12,347 nucleotides of DNA from an uncultured Alcaligenaceae bacterium (GCA_937897265.1 CALCPT010000495.1:1-12347), one strand, 5' to 3'. Counted from the stretch's first letter, positions 1 to 5,911 are shown. Numbers and translations: made by a program. The notes: a model not told the origin generated them from the sequence alone.

Positions 1-107
1 TCGAAGAAATGGGTTTGTCCGTGGCTCTTGACCAAAAGCCTGTCGAGACCATGAGCCCTAAGAGCCGCCTTGATGCGCTTAAGGCAATGTTAAATAAAAA
101 TGTTTAA
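1..107 (+). CDS. 3' end of an unidentified gene (partial)
   Basis: Reading from position 3 gives an open frame of 34 codons that ends at a TAA at 105-107. The peptide begins EEMGLSVALDQKPVE and ends RLDALKAMLNKNV. The amphipathic, helix-like C-terminus and the codon use are compatible with a real protein end, but I do not recognise the family and will not guess one. It converges on nnrD, and the two stop codons share the TTAA at 104-107. The start and most of the gene lie off the left edge. No hairpin terminator is visible just downstream, because that sequence is nnrD coding DNA on the other strand. Confidence 0.6.
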   Translation, partial: EEMGLSVALDQKPVETMSPKSRLDALKAMLNKNV

Positions 108-973
108 CTGATCAAAGACTGATTACGTATTGTGCGAGCGGCGTCTGCCAGTTCACCGGCGGTTAAGCCAATTGGGCCGCAACCGTGTGTGACCAAGTGA
201 TCGGCGGCCGAGCCGTGTAACCAAACGGCAGCTGGTACAGCAACGCGTGCCGGCATTCCCTGAGCAAGCAAACTGACTAAGATTCCGCTGAGTACGTCTC
301 CGGTTCCTCCGCTAGCCAAGCCAACATTACCGGTTTCGTTGAACTGCCAACTAAGGTCGGGTGCGCAAATAAGTGTCTGAGGTCCTTTGAGCACAATCCA
401 TGCTTGGTATGTTTTGGCGAGTTGCTGAGCGGCATTCAGTCGATCTGCTTGGACCGCCTGTGTGTCGATTTGTAGCAGGCGCGCTGCCTCTTTTGGGTGT
501 GGGGTCAAGATGACGTCACCGCGTCCCCAGTTTTTTTCGAGAGCGTGGCTCGCCAGCGCACTGAGCGCATCTGCATCGAGTACCAACGGTCGACCAAGAC
601 GCACTGTCATGAGCTTTTGAAGCCAGGCAAGTGCTTGGGGGCTGTGGCTCATGCCACAGCCAGCGGCCCAGCCGGTTACGAGTTCGGGTTGTGCAAGTAG
701 TTCATCAGCCTCGCGGAACATTATTTCAGGAAAGGGAGGGTCGTAGGAAAAGGGTAGGGGCTGTTGGGCGAGCGCGATCAACACTTTGCCGGCACCTAAC
801 TTGAGTGCGGCGCGTCCGGCCAAGATTGCCGCGCCGGTCATGCCGGGCGCGCCACCTAAAATACCGACTGACCCGAAAGTGCCCTTATGCCCGTCAGAGG
901 GCCGTGCTGCAAATATTTCAGCAAAGTCTTTAGGCTGAATGGATTGACCACTTACTAGTAACAGGTTGGCCAT
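104..973 (-). CDS. nnrD: ADP-dependent NAD(P)H-hydrate dehydratase
   Basis: The 289-residue product belongs to the NnrD/YjeF C-terminal (ribokinase-like) family. These cytoplasmic enzymes dehydrate the damaged S-hydrates of NADH and NADPH back to NADH and NADPH using ADP (or ATP) as phosphate carrier. Family landmarks are in order: KGTFGSVGILGGAPGMTGA at about 30-48, LVLDADALSAL at about 130-140, ILTPHPKEAARLL at about 155-167, VLKGPQTLI at about 193-201, and the nucleotide-binding GLASGGTGDVLSG at 217-229, whose Asp225 corresponds to the catalytic Asp. Only the dehydratase half is present; the NnrE epimerase domain that is often fused at the N-terminus is missing and must be encoded elsewhere if it exists. 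The ATG at 971-973 has a weak GTGAG upstream. The upstream terminator at 1029-1054 suggests the gene has its own promoter in 974-1028; a TATAAG on the minus strand near 1020-1025 is only a weak candidate. The stop overlaps that of the converging neighbour. Confidence 0.93.
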   Translation of the reverse strand: MANLLLVSGQSIQPKDFAEIFAARPSDGHKGTFGSVGILGGAPGMTGAAILAGRAALKLGAGKVLIALAQQPLPFSYDPPFPEIMFREADELLAQPELVTGWAAGCGMSHSPQALAWLQKLMTVRLGRPLVLDADALSALASHALEKNWGRGDVILTPHPKEAARLLQIDTQAVQADRLNAAQQLAKTYQAWIVLKGPQTLICAPDLSWQFNETGNVGLASGGTGDVLSGILVSLLAQGMPARVAVPAAVWLHGSAADHLVTHGCGPIGLTAGELADAARTIRNQSLIS

Positions 974-1028
974 ATGCTCACGCAGTGAGTGAAGTGTGAA
1001 CAGCCCTTCGGTAAAGGCAGCTTATAGT

Positions 1029-1054
1029 AAAAACGCGCCTTTTGGCGCGTTTTT
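1029..1054 (-). terminator. Rho-independent terminator after the cytochrome c5 gene
   Basis: An 11-bp perfect stem (AAAAACGCGCC at 1029-1039 with GGCGCGTTTTT at 1044-1054) closes a TTTT loop. The A and T runs on the two flanks mean that RNA from either strand has a GC core followed by a U run, so the element is structurally bidirectional. It lies 29 bases past the stop of the leftward cytochrome c5 gene and about 55 bases before nnrD, so its natural role is to end cytochrome c5 transcription and insulate nnrD. Confidence 0.88.
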
Positions 1055-1082
1055 ATTTACTCGTTTGACAGCAAACTCAATG

Positions 1083-1607
1083 TCATTTTGCAGGAGTTGC
1101 CGGCGGGACGGGCTCAGGAAAGTTTGAACCAGCCGCATTAGTCATGTAAACCACCGCGCGGGTAATCTCAAAATCGTCAAGAGATGGATTACCACCTTTT
1201 GCAGGCATGGCATTTTTGCCTTTGACGACGCTTGCAACCATTGCATCTAAGCCGGTTTTGATTGGGGCAGCCCAGCTCGCCGTATCGCCAAATTTATGGG
1301 CGCCGGCCACACCAGCCTGATGACAGCCCGCACAAACGGCCTTATATACCTGTTCGCCCGATTTGAAGACCTTTGGGCCACTGGCATCAACGACTTCAAG
1401 CTTGGCGACCGGCGCAATCCGTTTGGCTGTTGCTTCGGGGCCTAACGCATCTGAGCCTGCCACAGGTGCATTGCCTGCGGCAACCATATTGACCAGCATG
1501 ATGATAATGATGATCGGAACCACCAGAGCCAGCACAACTGTCGTGATCAATTGCTTAGGCGTTTTGATGGGTGAATGATGTTCTTCGTGTTGTTGCGTGT
1601 CGCTCAT
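1083..1607 (-). CDS. Membrane-anchored cytochrome c5 family protein
   Basis: This is a 174-residue mono-haem c-type cytochrome. A charged, His-rich cytoplasmic start (about 1-19) is followed by one hydrophobic segment (about 20-43, with the run IIIIIM), which should anchor the protein in the inner membrane and leave the rest in the periplasm. After a linker comes the haem-attachment motif CAGCH at 92-96; Met134 in NAMPAKGG is the expected distal haem ligand. This is the usual architecture of the cytochrome c5 proteins of Burkholderiales, which are thought to carry electrons in the respiratory chain; the partner here is unknown. The frame is open up to an ATG at 1656-1658, but the ATG at 1605-1607 has AGGA seven bases upstream and gives a normal N-terminus, so I chose it. 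The Ile run is encoded by a short ATG/ATA/ATC-rich simple tract near 1498-1516. A strong terminator follows. Confidence 0.9.
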   Translation of the reverse strand: MSDTQQHEEHHSPIKTPKQLITTVVLALVVPIIIIIMLVNMVAAGNAPVAGSDALGPEATAKRIAPVAKLEVVDASGPKVFKSGEQVYKAVCAGCHQAGVAGAHKFGDTASWAAPIKTGLDAMVASVVKGKNAMPAKGGNPSLDDFEITRAVVYMTNAAGSNFPEPVPPATPAK

Positions 1608-1724
1608 GACCAAGTCCTGCGTGGCTTCGCCGAGTTGACCAACGCCCAAGTGTTGCAATTTGAGGCGCTGCCCAAAGGGGCGGCTGGATTAAAGTGGTTT
1701 GACTGCTTTCGTATAAACCCTCAG

Positions 1725-1730
1725 ATTATA
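1725..1730 (-). promoter_or_regulatory. Probable -10 box for the cytochrome c5 gene
   Basis: The minus strand reads TATAAT here, about 118 bases before the chosen ATG, which would give a leader of roughly 110 bases. No good -35 hexamer lies 16-18 bases upstream (the region is CCCCG-rich), so the promoter may be weak or need an activator. The perfect -10 and the divergent layout are the only support. Confidence 0.45.
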
Positions 1731-1781
1731 GCGGGATCGGACTCGCTCGGGGTGTTGAGAACGAGTGTTCTTGGCTACCGC

Positions 1782-1787
1782 TATAAT
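1782..1787 (+). promoter_or_regulatory. -10 box of the tRNA-Arg promoter
   Basis: A perfect TATAAT ends ten bases before the first base of the tRNA, so transcription should begin just before or at about 1794. The bases after it (CCTGCCTC) are GC-rich, as in the discriminators of growth-rate-controlled stable RNA promoters. The best -35 candidate, TTGAGA at 1755-1760, is 21 bases away, too far for a standard promoter; no better one is seen. Confidence 0.65.
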
Positions 1788-1797
1788 CCTGCCTCTG

Positions 1798-1872
1798 GCG
1801 CCCGTAGTTCAATGGATAGAATAAGAGTTTCCGAAACTCTCGATACAGGTTCGATTCCTGTCGGGCGCACCA
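1798..1872 (+). tRNA. tRNA-Arg (anticodon CCG)
   Basis: A complete cloverleaf can be folded by eye. The acceptor stem GCGCCCG/CGGGCGC (1798-1804 with 1862-1868) has 7 bp; the D arm GTTC/GAAT has a loop containing GG; the anticodon stem AGAGT/ACTCT (1824-1828 with 1836-1840) holds the loop TTCCGAA with anticodon CCG at 1831-1833; the T arm ACAGG/CCTGT has loop TTCGATT. The discriminator is A1869 and the CCA end is encoded (1870-1872). It reads CGG arginine codons. It stands alone, driven by the TATAAT at 1782-1787, and converges on gshA with 34 bases between. Confidence 0.97.
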
Positions 1873-1906
1873 AAAGTTGGTCTCAAAAATAGATGCCGTT
1901 GCCAAA

Positions 1907-3481
1907 TTAAGACTGGCTCGGACGCTTCAGGGCTCTATGAAACCGAGCCACATACTCATCAAAATCTTCGGTATCGCCGGCTTCGAGAGCAACCTGATCC
2001 ATCAGGGATTGTTCAGCCTGTTTGGCTGTCAACGCACTCTCGGCTGGGCTTAGGCCCGTTTTGCGTAATCGTTGAGCGTGCTCGGTGCTCTGCGCAAGCG
2101 CATAGTCTTGATAAGACATGCCAGTCGTTTTTAAGTGCGCCAGGACACGAGCAGACGGGGTAGCCTCTATGTTGAGGATTTTTTCGCGCTGTGCCGACAC
2201 CGATTTTGAGTAGCGGGTGTCGCCCAAGGCGCTGTCAAAAGCCTCGGCGCAAAGACCAATTTGCTCAAGCAACTGTTCAGCCCAGTTCGCTAGCGCGAGC
2301 TCTTTGCCTTGGTATCTGAGTTGCAATCCCGGCTGACGCCCTTGTTTAACCACGCTCGCAAAGTTACCGGCGCTTTCGGGGCACCAGCCACTCTCGGCGA
2401 AGGGGGGGCTCTCTTGGATCGCGCAAAATAGTAAGAACGCGTCAACAAATCTGGCTGTCTGCTCGGCAATGCCCAAGGGCTCGGTTGGATCAATGTCTAG
2501 GCAACGTACCTCGACGTACTGAATCCCACGCTCGGCGAGCGCCGTGATTGGCCGTTCGCAGGGGCCAGTTGTGCGCTTGGGCCTGATGCTTGAGTAAAAC
2601 TCATTTTCGATTTGTAAAATATTGGAATTGAGTTGGATCCATTGACCGTCGCGCTTGATGCCAATATTTTGATAATCGGGCCAAGGGGTTGTGACAGCGT
2701 CGTAGAGCCGTTCTAAGAACGTTGGGAGATCGTTGTAGCAAAGCTTTAGACTGGCCTGAGCTTTGTTTTGGTACCCAAGGTCGCTCATGCGTAAGCTGGT
2801 GGCATAGGGAAGATACAGCGTGTGATCCCCTAGCGATGCTAAGCCAGCGGTTTGACCACGCAAAAAATCGCGCGACACGGCGGGCGATGCCCCAAACAGA
2901 TACATGAGCAGCCAGCTATAGCGGGTGAAGTTACGGATCAGAGAGATATATCCGCTAGAGCGTCTGTCTTTGGCGTCGGTTTGAGGTAGGTCGAGTGCGC
3001 CCCAAAATGACTCGTCAAAAGAAAAGTTGTAATGGACTCCGGCGATACATTGCATCGTTTTGCCATACCGCTGTGCGAGCCCACGGCGATAAACGTGTTT
3101 GATCATTCCGGTGTTTGAGGTGCCGTACCAGGCGATCGGAATATCGGCCTCAGCCGGTAATCGAGCCGGCATTGAGTGATTCCAGAGGAGTTCGTCATGC
3201 AAGTTGGTGGCAACTACGCGATGCACTTGATCGAGTTCGCTCATTAAGGCGTCGACATTGTTGTGGGTGCCGGTTATGAGCTCAAGCAACGCTTCAGAGT
3301 AGTCAGTGGTGATGCTAGGGTGCGTGAGCGCCGAACCAAGCACCGTTGGATGTGGCTTGGTGGACAGCAGCCCCTGTTGATCAACCCGCAAGCCTTCTTT
3401 CTCGATCCCACGCAACGACTGACCCAAAATTTTTGGGTTGGCTTGTAGTTGGGTCAAATGTTTGTACAGGGTTGAGGTCAC
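1907..3481 (-). CDS. gshA: Glutamate-cysteine ligase, E. coli type
   Basis: The 524-residue product is gamma-glutamylcysteine synthetase, the first and usually rate-limiting step of glutathione synthesis (L-Glu + L-Cys + ATP). It matches the enterobacterial GshA group in length (about 518) and motifs: RGIEKEGLRV at 24-33 (Mg/ATP-binding acidic residues), TTDYSEALLELIT at 58-70, the SMP at 103-105, and the long conserved stretch from TGMIKHVYRRGLAQRYG to AGVHYNFSF (124-155), which forms the substrate pocket. The start is GTG at 3479-3481; AGGA lies six bases upstream and no in-frame ATG precedes it. The gene stands alone: gshB is not in the window, the tRNA converges at the 3' side and the lipoprotein gene diverges at the 5' side. 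The 5' region 3482-3580 shows no clear promoter; a TAAAAT without a good -35 is the best candidate. A tRNA-side hairpin with a U run is not seen. Confidence 0.95.
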   Translation of the reverse strand: MTSTLYKHLTQLQANPKILGQSLRGIEKEGLRVDQQGLLSTKPHPTVLGSALTHPSITTDYSEALLELITGTHNNVDALMSELDQVHRVVATNLHDELLWNHSMPARLPAEADIPIAWYGTSNTGMIKHVYRRGLAQRYGKTMQCIAGVHYNFSFDESFWGALDLPQTDAKDRRSSGYISLIRNFTRYSWLLMYLFGASPAVSRDFLRGQTAGLASLGDHTLYLPYATSLRMSDLGYQNKAQASLKLCYNDLPTFLERLYDAVTTPWPDYQNIGIKRDGQWIQLNSNILQIENEFYSSIRPKRTTGPCERPITALAERGIQYVEVRCLDIDPTEPLGIAEQTARFVDAFLLFCAIQESPPFAESGWCPESAGNFASVVKQGRQPGLQLRYQGKELALANWAEQLLEQIGLCAEAFDSALGDTRYSKSVSAQREKILNIEATPSARVLAHLKTTGMSYQDYALAQSTEHAQRLRKTGLSPAESALTAKQAEQSLMDQVALEAGDTEDFDEYVARFHRALKRPSQS

Positions 3482-3580
3482 GGACGATCCTAATGCAAAG
3501 CAAAAACTGATTTTAAGGGAATTGTGAGGTGATCTGTTTCAGGGCAACTTGGCGGCCTTCCCGTACCCAAGGCGCAAGGT

Positions 3581-3609
3581 TTGACGCGCCTAGCGATCAA
3601 GGACAATAT
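3581..3609 (+). promoter_or_regulatory. Candidate promoter of the lipoprotein gene
   Basis: TTGACG at 3581-3586 (five of six -35 consensus bases) is followed after exactly 17 bases by CAATAT at 3604-3609, a weak -10 lacking the first T. Transcription would begin near 3616, about 44 bases before the ATG at 3660. The spacing is ideal but the -10 is poor, so this stays tentative. Confidence 0.4.
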
Positions 3610-3659
3610 GGCGAGTGAAGGTCGCATTCTGAAATAAAACAACGGTTTTGAATAAAAAA

Positions 3660-4163
3660 ATGGTTAAAGTTAAATCTTTATTAGTGTTGGTCTGTCTGCT
3701 TTGGTTGGCGGGCTGTACGCCTGAATACAACTGGCGTGAACTCATCGTTGCTGATGACCGTGCAATCGTGATGTTTCCCTCAAGGGTAAAAACCGAGCAG
3801 CGCACGATTCGAGTCGATGGTAGCGACTTGGTGTTTTCGCTGACCTCTGCCGCGGTCGATCAGTCTGTATTTTCGGTGGGGTATGCGCCCTTGAGCTCAG
3901 CGCTGGATTCTGCCCAAGGTGAGCGACTGGTTCAGGCTTTTGCGACGGCGCTTGCAGCTCGAGTTGGTCAGCCACTTGCGCCGCAGGCGTTAAACGGTGA
4001 CGTGTTCGAACTTGAGTCGGTCGTGGGCGGTCAGGCTTCGCGCTTGATGGCTCGAGTCTTGATACATCGCGGCATGTTGATTCAGGTCGTCGTGTCTGGC
4101 CCCAAAAAGTCCTTATCAAAAGAGAACGCTACTGAATTTATGCGCTCGTTGGTGCTGCGATAG
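3660..4163 (+). CDS. Putative lipoprotein of unknown function
   Basis: The product is 167 residues from the ATG at 3660-3662. The N-terminus MVKVKSLLVLVCLLWLAGC is a textbook lipoprotein signal: basic start, hydrophobic core, lipobox LAGC with Cys19 as the lipidated residue; Thr at +2 would allow outer-membrane sorting by the Lol rule. The mature part (PEYNWREL, then an alternating strand-rich region ending MRSLVLR) resembles small uncharacterised lipoproteins that I recall from other betaproteobacteria, with a PEYxWRE start and a TSAxVDxxxFxVGYA segment; no catalytic motif is visible and I assign no function. A TTG at 3648 would add four residues, but neither start has a good ribosome binding site; a stop at 3630-3632 limits the N-terminus. 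The last 26 bases overlap the 3' end of the convergent LuxR-type gene. Confidence 0.8.
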   Translation: MVKVKSLLVLVCLLWLAGCTPEYNWRELIVADDRAIVMFPSRVKTEQRTIRVDGSDLVFSLTSAAVDQSVFSVGYAPLSSALDSAQGERLVQAFATALAARVGQPLAPQALNGDVFELESVVGGQASRLMARVLIHRGMLIQVVVSGPKKSLSKENATEFMRSLVLR

Positions 4164-4419
4164 AGGCGAGCGCGTCTGAAGGCTGGCTAACAGTTGCGGC
4201 AGCTCGGGCAGGCGAGCCATGCAACAGGTTGTGCCGCAGCGCTAGCGCGACAGCCGCTTGACGGCCGTAAACGTTTAGTTTTCTGCAAGCGTTTAACAGG
4301 TGAAAGTTGATCGTTCGTTCGCTGACGCCCAGAATCATGGCGGTCTCCCAGCTCGTTTTGCCAAACGACACCCATTCGAGGCATTCGAGTTCTCTTTCTG
4401 AGAGCTTTGGTAGGGTCAT
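4138..4419 (-). CDS. Stand-alone LuxR-type (GerE) DNA-binding domain protein
   Basis: A 93-residue product is predicted from the ATG at 4417-4419. Residues about 3-66 are a complete LuxR C-terminal helix-turn-helix: LSERELECLEWVSFGKTSWE, then ILGVSERTINFHLLNACRKL. Glu10, Leu14 and Gly20 fit the spacing of the invariant residues of the family. The wording SWE...ILGVSERTINFHL is that of acyl-homoserine-lactone-type LuxR proteins rather than of response regulators. There is no sensor or receiver domain: the frame is open for 90 codons more (to a GTG at 4687-4689), but that stretch covers the metX promoter and riboswitch and shows no autoinducer-binding residues. AGGAG lies 11 bases before the ATG, rather far. 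The tail after the domain (about 67-93) is Ala/Ser/Pro-rich and overlaps the lipoprotein gene by 26 bp. It may be a genuine short regulator or the relic of a truncated LuxR; I cannot decide. Confidence 0.7.
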   Translation of the reverse strand: MTLPKLSERELECLEWVSFGKTSWETAMILGVSERTINFHLLNACRKLNVYGRQAAVALALRHNLLHGSPARAAATVSQPSDALASIAAPTSA

Positions 4420-4447
4420 GAGGTCTCTGGCTCCTGCAGCTGCTAAT

Positions 4448-4471
4448 TTCAAGTGCACAGTGTGCCTTGAA
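4448..4471. promoter_or_regulatory. Dyad symmetry upstream of the LuxR-type gene
   Basis: Outer arms TTCAAG (4448-4453) and CTTGAA (4466-4471) enclose inner arms GCACA (4455-4459) and TGTGC (4461-4465); only the extra T at 4454 and the centre G4460 break the symmetry. Eleven paired positions around a single central base suit a dimeric DNA-binding protein better than an RNA hairpin, which needs a larger loop. It lies 28 bases upstream of the small LuxR-type gene, about 130 bases before the metX -10. An autoregulatory operator is a reasonable guess; it is not a canonical lux box. Confidence 0.5.
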
Positions 4472-4601
4472 CCCGAGCGTCTGAAAACTCGCAAAACCCC
4501 TGTAAAACAATAAAAATTTGTAGCTATTTGTAAGAAATTGAGGCGAAACCGATTCGAATTGTTACCAATGTATGTGTCTGTACGCGGTAACCACCGTGCA
4601 A

Positions 4602-4610
4602 TGCTAGAAT
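4602..4610 (+). promoter_or_regulatory. Extended -10 promoter for metX
   Basis: TGC directly followed by TAGAAT (4605-4610) forms an extended -10 element, which fits the absence of a recognisable -35 hexamer at the standard distance. Transcription would begin near 4617, just ahead of the first stem of the SAM-II riboswitch at 4622. That placement is independent support for the promoter. An inverted repeat GTTACC/GGTAAC (4561-4566, 4586-4591) lies where the -35 would be. Confidence 0.65.
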
Positions 4611-4620
4611 TTGTCTGAGT

Positions 4621-4676
4621 TGGCGCCGATTTGCTCGATCCGCTTGCGGGCGCCTCATAAATCCCGCTAAAGAAGG
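4621..4676 (+). promoter_or_regulatory. SAM-II riboswitch controlling metX
   Basis: The leader matches the SAM-II (metA-type) aptamer closely. P1 pairs GGCGCC (4622-4627) with GGCGCC (4649-4654). It is followed in the loop by GATTT (4628-4632), as in the known RNA, where the middle U contacts the sulfonium. TTGC at 4644-4647 can pair in pseudoknot fashion with GC...AA of GCTAAA (4666-4671); T4668 corresponds to the second sulfonium-contacting U. CC at 4640-4641 can pair with GG at 4675-4676. The linker from P1 to GCTAAA is 11 bases and contains ATAAAT, in length and position as in the crystallised metX RNA as I remember it. One difference is about five extra loop bases near 4633-4639. AGAAGG at 4671-4676 is also the metX ribosome binding site, so SAM binding should hide it and block translation. 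The class is mainly alphaproteobacterial, with betaproteobacterial examples. Confidence 0.93.
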
Positions 4677-4681
4677 TCCGT

Positions 4682-5911
4682 ATGACCACACAGTTCGTTT
4701 CACAAGACGCGCATGCTGCAAAGACGCCCTCCGAAGTTGAGGTGGGTTCTGTTGGCGTTGTTCACACCCAGTTTTTGCAATTTCACGAGCCGTTACCCCT
4801 GAGTAGCGGTCAAACGATTAACTCGTATGAGTTGGCGATTGAAACTTACGGTACGCTCAATGCTGAGGCCAGCAATGCGGTGTTGGTGTGTCATGCGTTG
4901 AATGCGTCACATCATGTCGCGGGTCGTGCCGCCGACAACCCTGAAGATATTGGCTGGTGGGATAACTTGGTCGGCCCGGGAAAACCTGTTGATACCAACG
5001 TATTTTTTGTGATTGGTATCAATAATCTCGGTTCGTGTTTTGGGTCGACAGGCCCTGCTTCGATTCGACCCGAAACTGGCGAGCCCTGGGGGGCTGCGTT
5101 TCCGGTCTTGACGGTTGAGGACTGGGTGCGTGCGCAGGCTCGCGTGGCAGACAAACTTGGTATTCAGCGGTTTGCTGCAGTCATGGGGGGGTCTCTTGGC
5201 GGTATGCAGGCACTGAGTTGGGCCATCACCTTGCCAGAGCGGGTTGCGCACTGCGTAGTGGTTGCCTCGACGCCTAAGCTGTCGGCGCAAAATATTGCGT
5301 TTAACGAAGTGGCGCGGCGCGCAATTATTACCGACCCCGAGTTTCATGGGGGTAACTATTACGCACACAAGACGGTACCTCGTAGTGGCCTGTCGGTGGC
5401 GCGTATGGTCGGTCACATCACCTACTTGTCTGACGATGACATGGCTGAAAAATTTGGTCGAACTCAACGTGAGCCTGCAGCTGGTGGCGCGTTTCATTAT
5501 GGCTATGGTGTTGAGTTTGAGGTCGAGTCTTATTTGCGCTATCAGGGCGAAAAATTCTCGCGCTATTTTGACGCCAACACGTATTTACTGATCACTCGCG
5601 CACTTGATTATTTTGATCCCGCGCGTACGACCGATGGCGATTTAGCAAAAGCGCTGGCGCCGGCGACGGCAGATTTTTTATTAATTTCGTTTACGACGGA
5701 TTGGCGCTTTGCGCCTGCTCGTTCGCGAGAAATCGTACAGGCATTGCTGAAGAATGAACAGGCCGCCACGTATGCTGAGATAGACGCGCCTCATGGCCAT
5801 GATGCCTTTTTGCTAGATGACGCCCGTTATCATGGGCTGATGCGCGCATACTTTTTGCGAATTGCAGCGACGCTGACAGGCGTGACGACCCAGCTCGGGG
5901 TGCAGAGATGA
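4682..5911 (+). CDS. metX: Homoserine O-acyltransferase (probably succinyltransferase)
   Basis: The 409-residue alpha/beta-hydrolase-fold enzyme activates the hydroxyl of homoserine with an acyl-CoA, the first committed step of methionine synthesis. The catalytic triad is visible: nucleophile Ser171 in [12 protein letters not shown], Asp340 in FTTDWRFAP and His373 in [11 protein letters not shown]. The oxyanion/substrate signatures [15 protein letters not shown] (67-81) and the conserved block from [15 protein letters not shown] are intact. Betaproteobacterial MetX proteins are generally classed as succinyltransferases (MetXS); Arg342, two residues after the catalytic Asp, agrees with that class from memory, where acetyl-specific enzymes tend to have Leu. 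The N-terminus is some 20-30 residues longer than usual and of low conservation. AGAAGG ends five bases before the ATG and lies inside the SAM-II riboswitch. The gene leads an operon with metW and the ampG-like gene. Confidence 0.96.
   Translation: MTTQFVSQDAHAAKTPSEVEVGSVGVVHTQFLQFHEPLPLSSGQTINSYELAIETYGTLNAEASNAVLVCHALNASHHVAGRAADNPEDIGWWDNLVGPGKPVDTNVFFVIGINNLGSCFGSTGPASIRPETGEPWGAAFPVLTVEDWVRAQARVADKLGIQRFAAVMGGSLGGMQALSWAITLPERVAHCVVVASTPKLSAQNIAFNEVARRAIITDPEFHGGNYYAHKTVPRSGLSVARMVGHITYLSDDDMAEKFGRTQREPAAGGAFHYGYGVEFEVESYLRYQGEKFSRYFDANTYLLITRALDYFDPARTTDGDLAKALAPATADFLLISFTTDWRFAPARSREIVQALLKNEQAATYAEIDAPHGHDAFLLDDARYHGLMRAYFLRIAATLTGVTTQLGVQR

Larger units (their letters stand above)
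1724..1788. repeat. 11-bp inverted repeat carrying two divergent -10 boxes
   Basis: GATTATAGCGG at 1724-1734 is the exact reverse complement of CCGCTATAATC at 1778-1788. Each arm contains a perfect TATAAT, one pointing left towards the cytochrome c5 gene and one pointing right towards tRNA-Arg. Between the arms are two shorter dyads: AGAAC/GTTCT (1758-1762 and 1767-1771) and ACTCG/CGAGT (1741-1745 and 1762-1766). The symmetry is visible directly; that it reflects coordinated regulation is inference. Confidence 0.7.

Noticed and set aside
977..989. CTCAC/GTGAG hairpin over the nnrD ribosome binding site
   Set aside because: Five base pairs with a three-base loop are expected by chance; no other sign of translational control.
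1656..1658. Upstream ATG start for the cytochrome c5 protein
   Set aside because: It would add 17 non-conserved residues and lacks the AGGA that precedes the ATG at 1605-1607.
1869..1881. ACCAA/TTGGT hairpin at the tRNA 3' end as a terminator
   Set aside because: Its left arm uses the CCA end of the mature tRNA, the stem is only 5 bp and no U run follows.
1575..1892. Rightward open frame of 105 codons containing SMDRIRVSETLDTGSIPVGR
   Set aside because: That peptide is the conceptual translation of the tRNA-Arg gene at 1798-1872; the rest is antisense to the cytochrome c5 start and promoter region.
3742..4119. Leftward 125-codon frame in the lipoprotein gene
   Set aside because: Arg/Pro-rich antisense shadow; the plus-strand frame has a lipobox and coherent protein features.
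4420..4689. Upstream extension of the LuxR-type frame to a GTG at 4687-4689
   Set aside because: It runs antisense through the metX promoter and SAM-II riboswitch, has no autoinducer-domain residues, and is low in family-like sequence; the ATG at 4417-4419 begins right at the HTH domain.
4907..5497. Leftward 196-codon frame inside metX
   Set aside because: Antisense shadow of a well-conserved gene; composition (Arg/His/Thr-rich) is typical of a reverse-frame artefact and no motif is seen.
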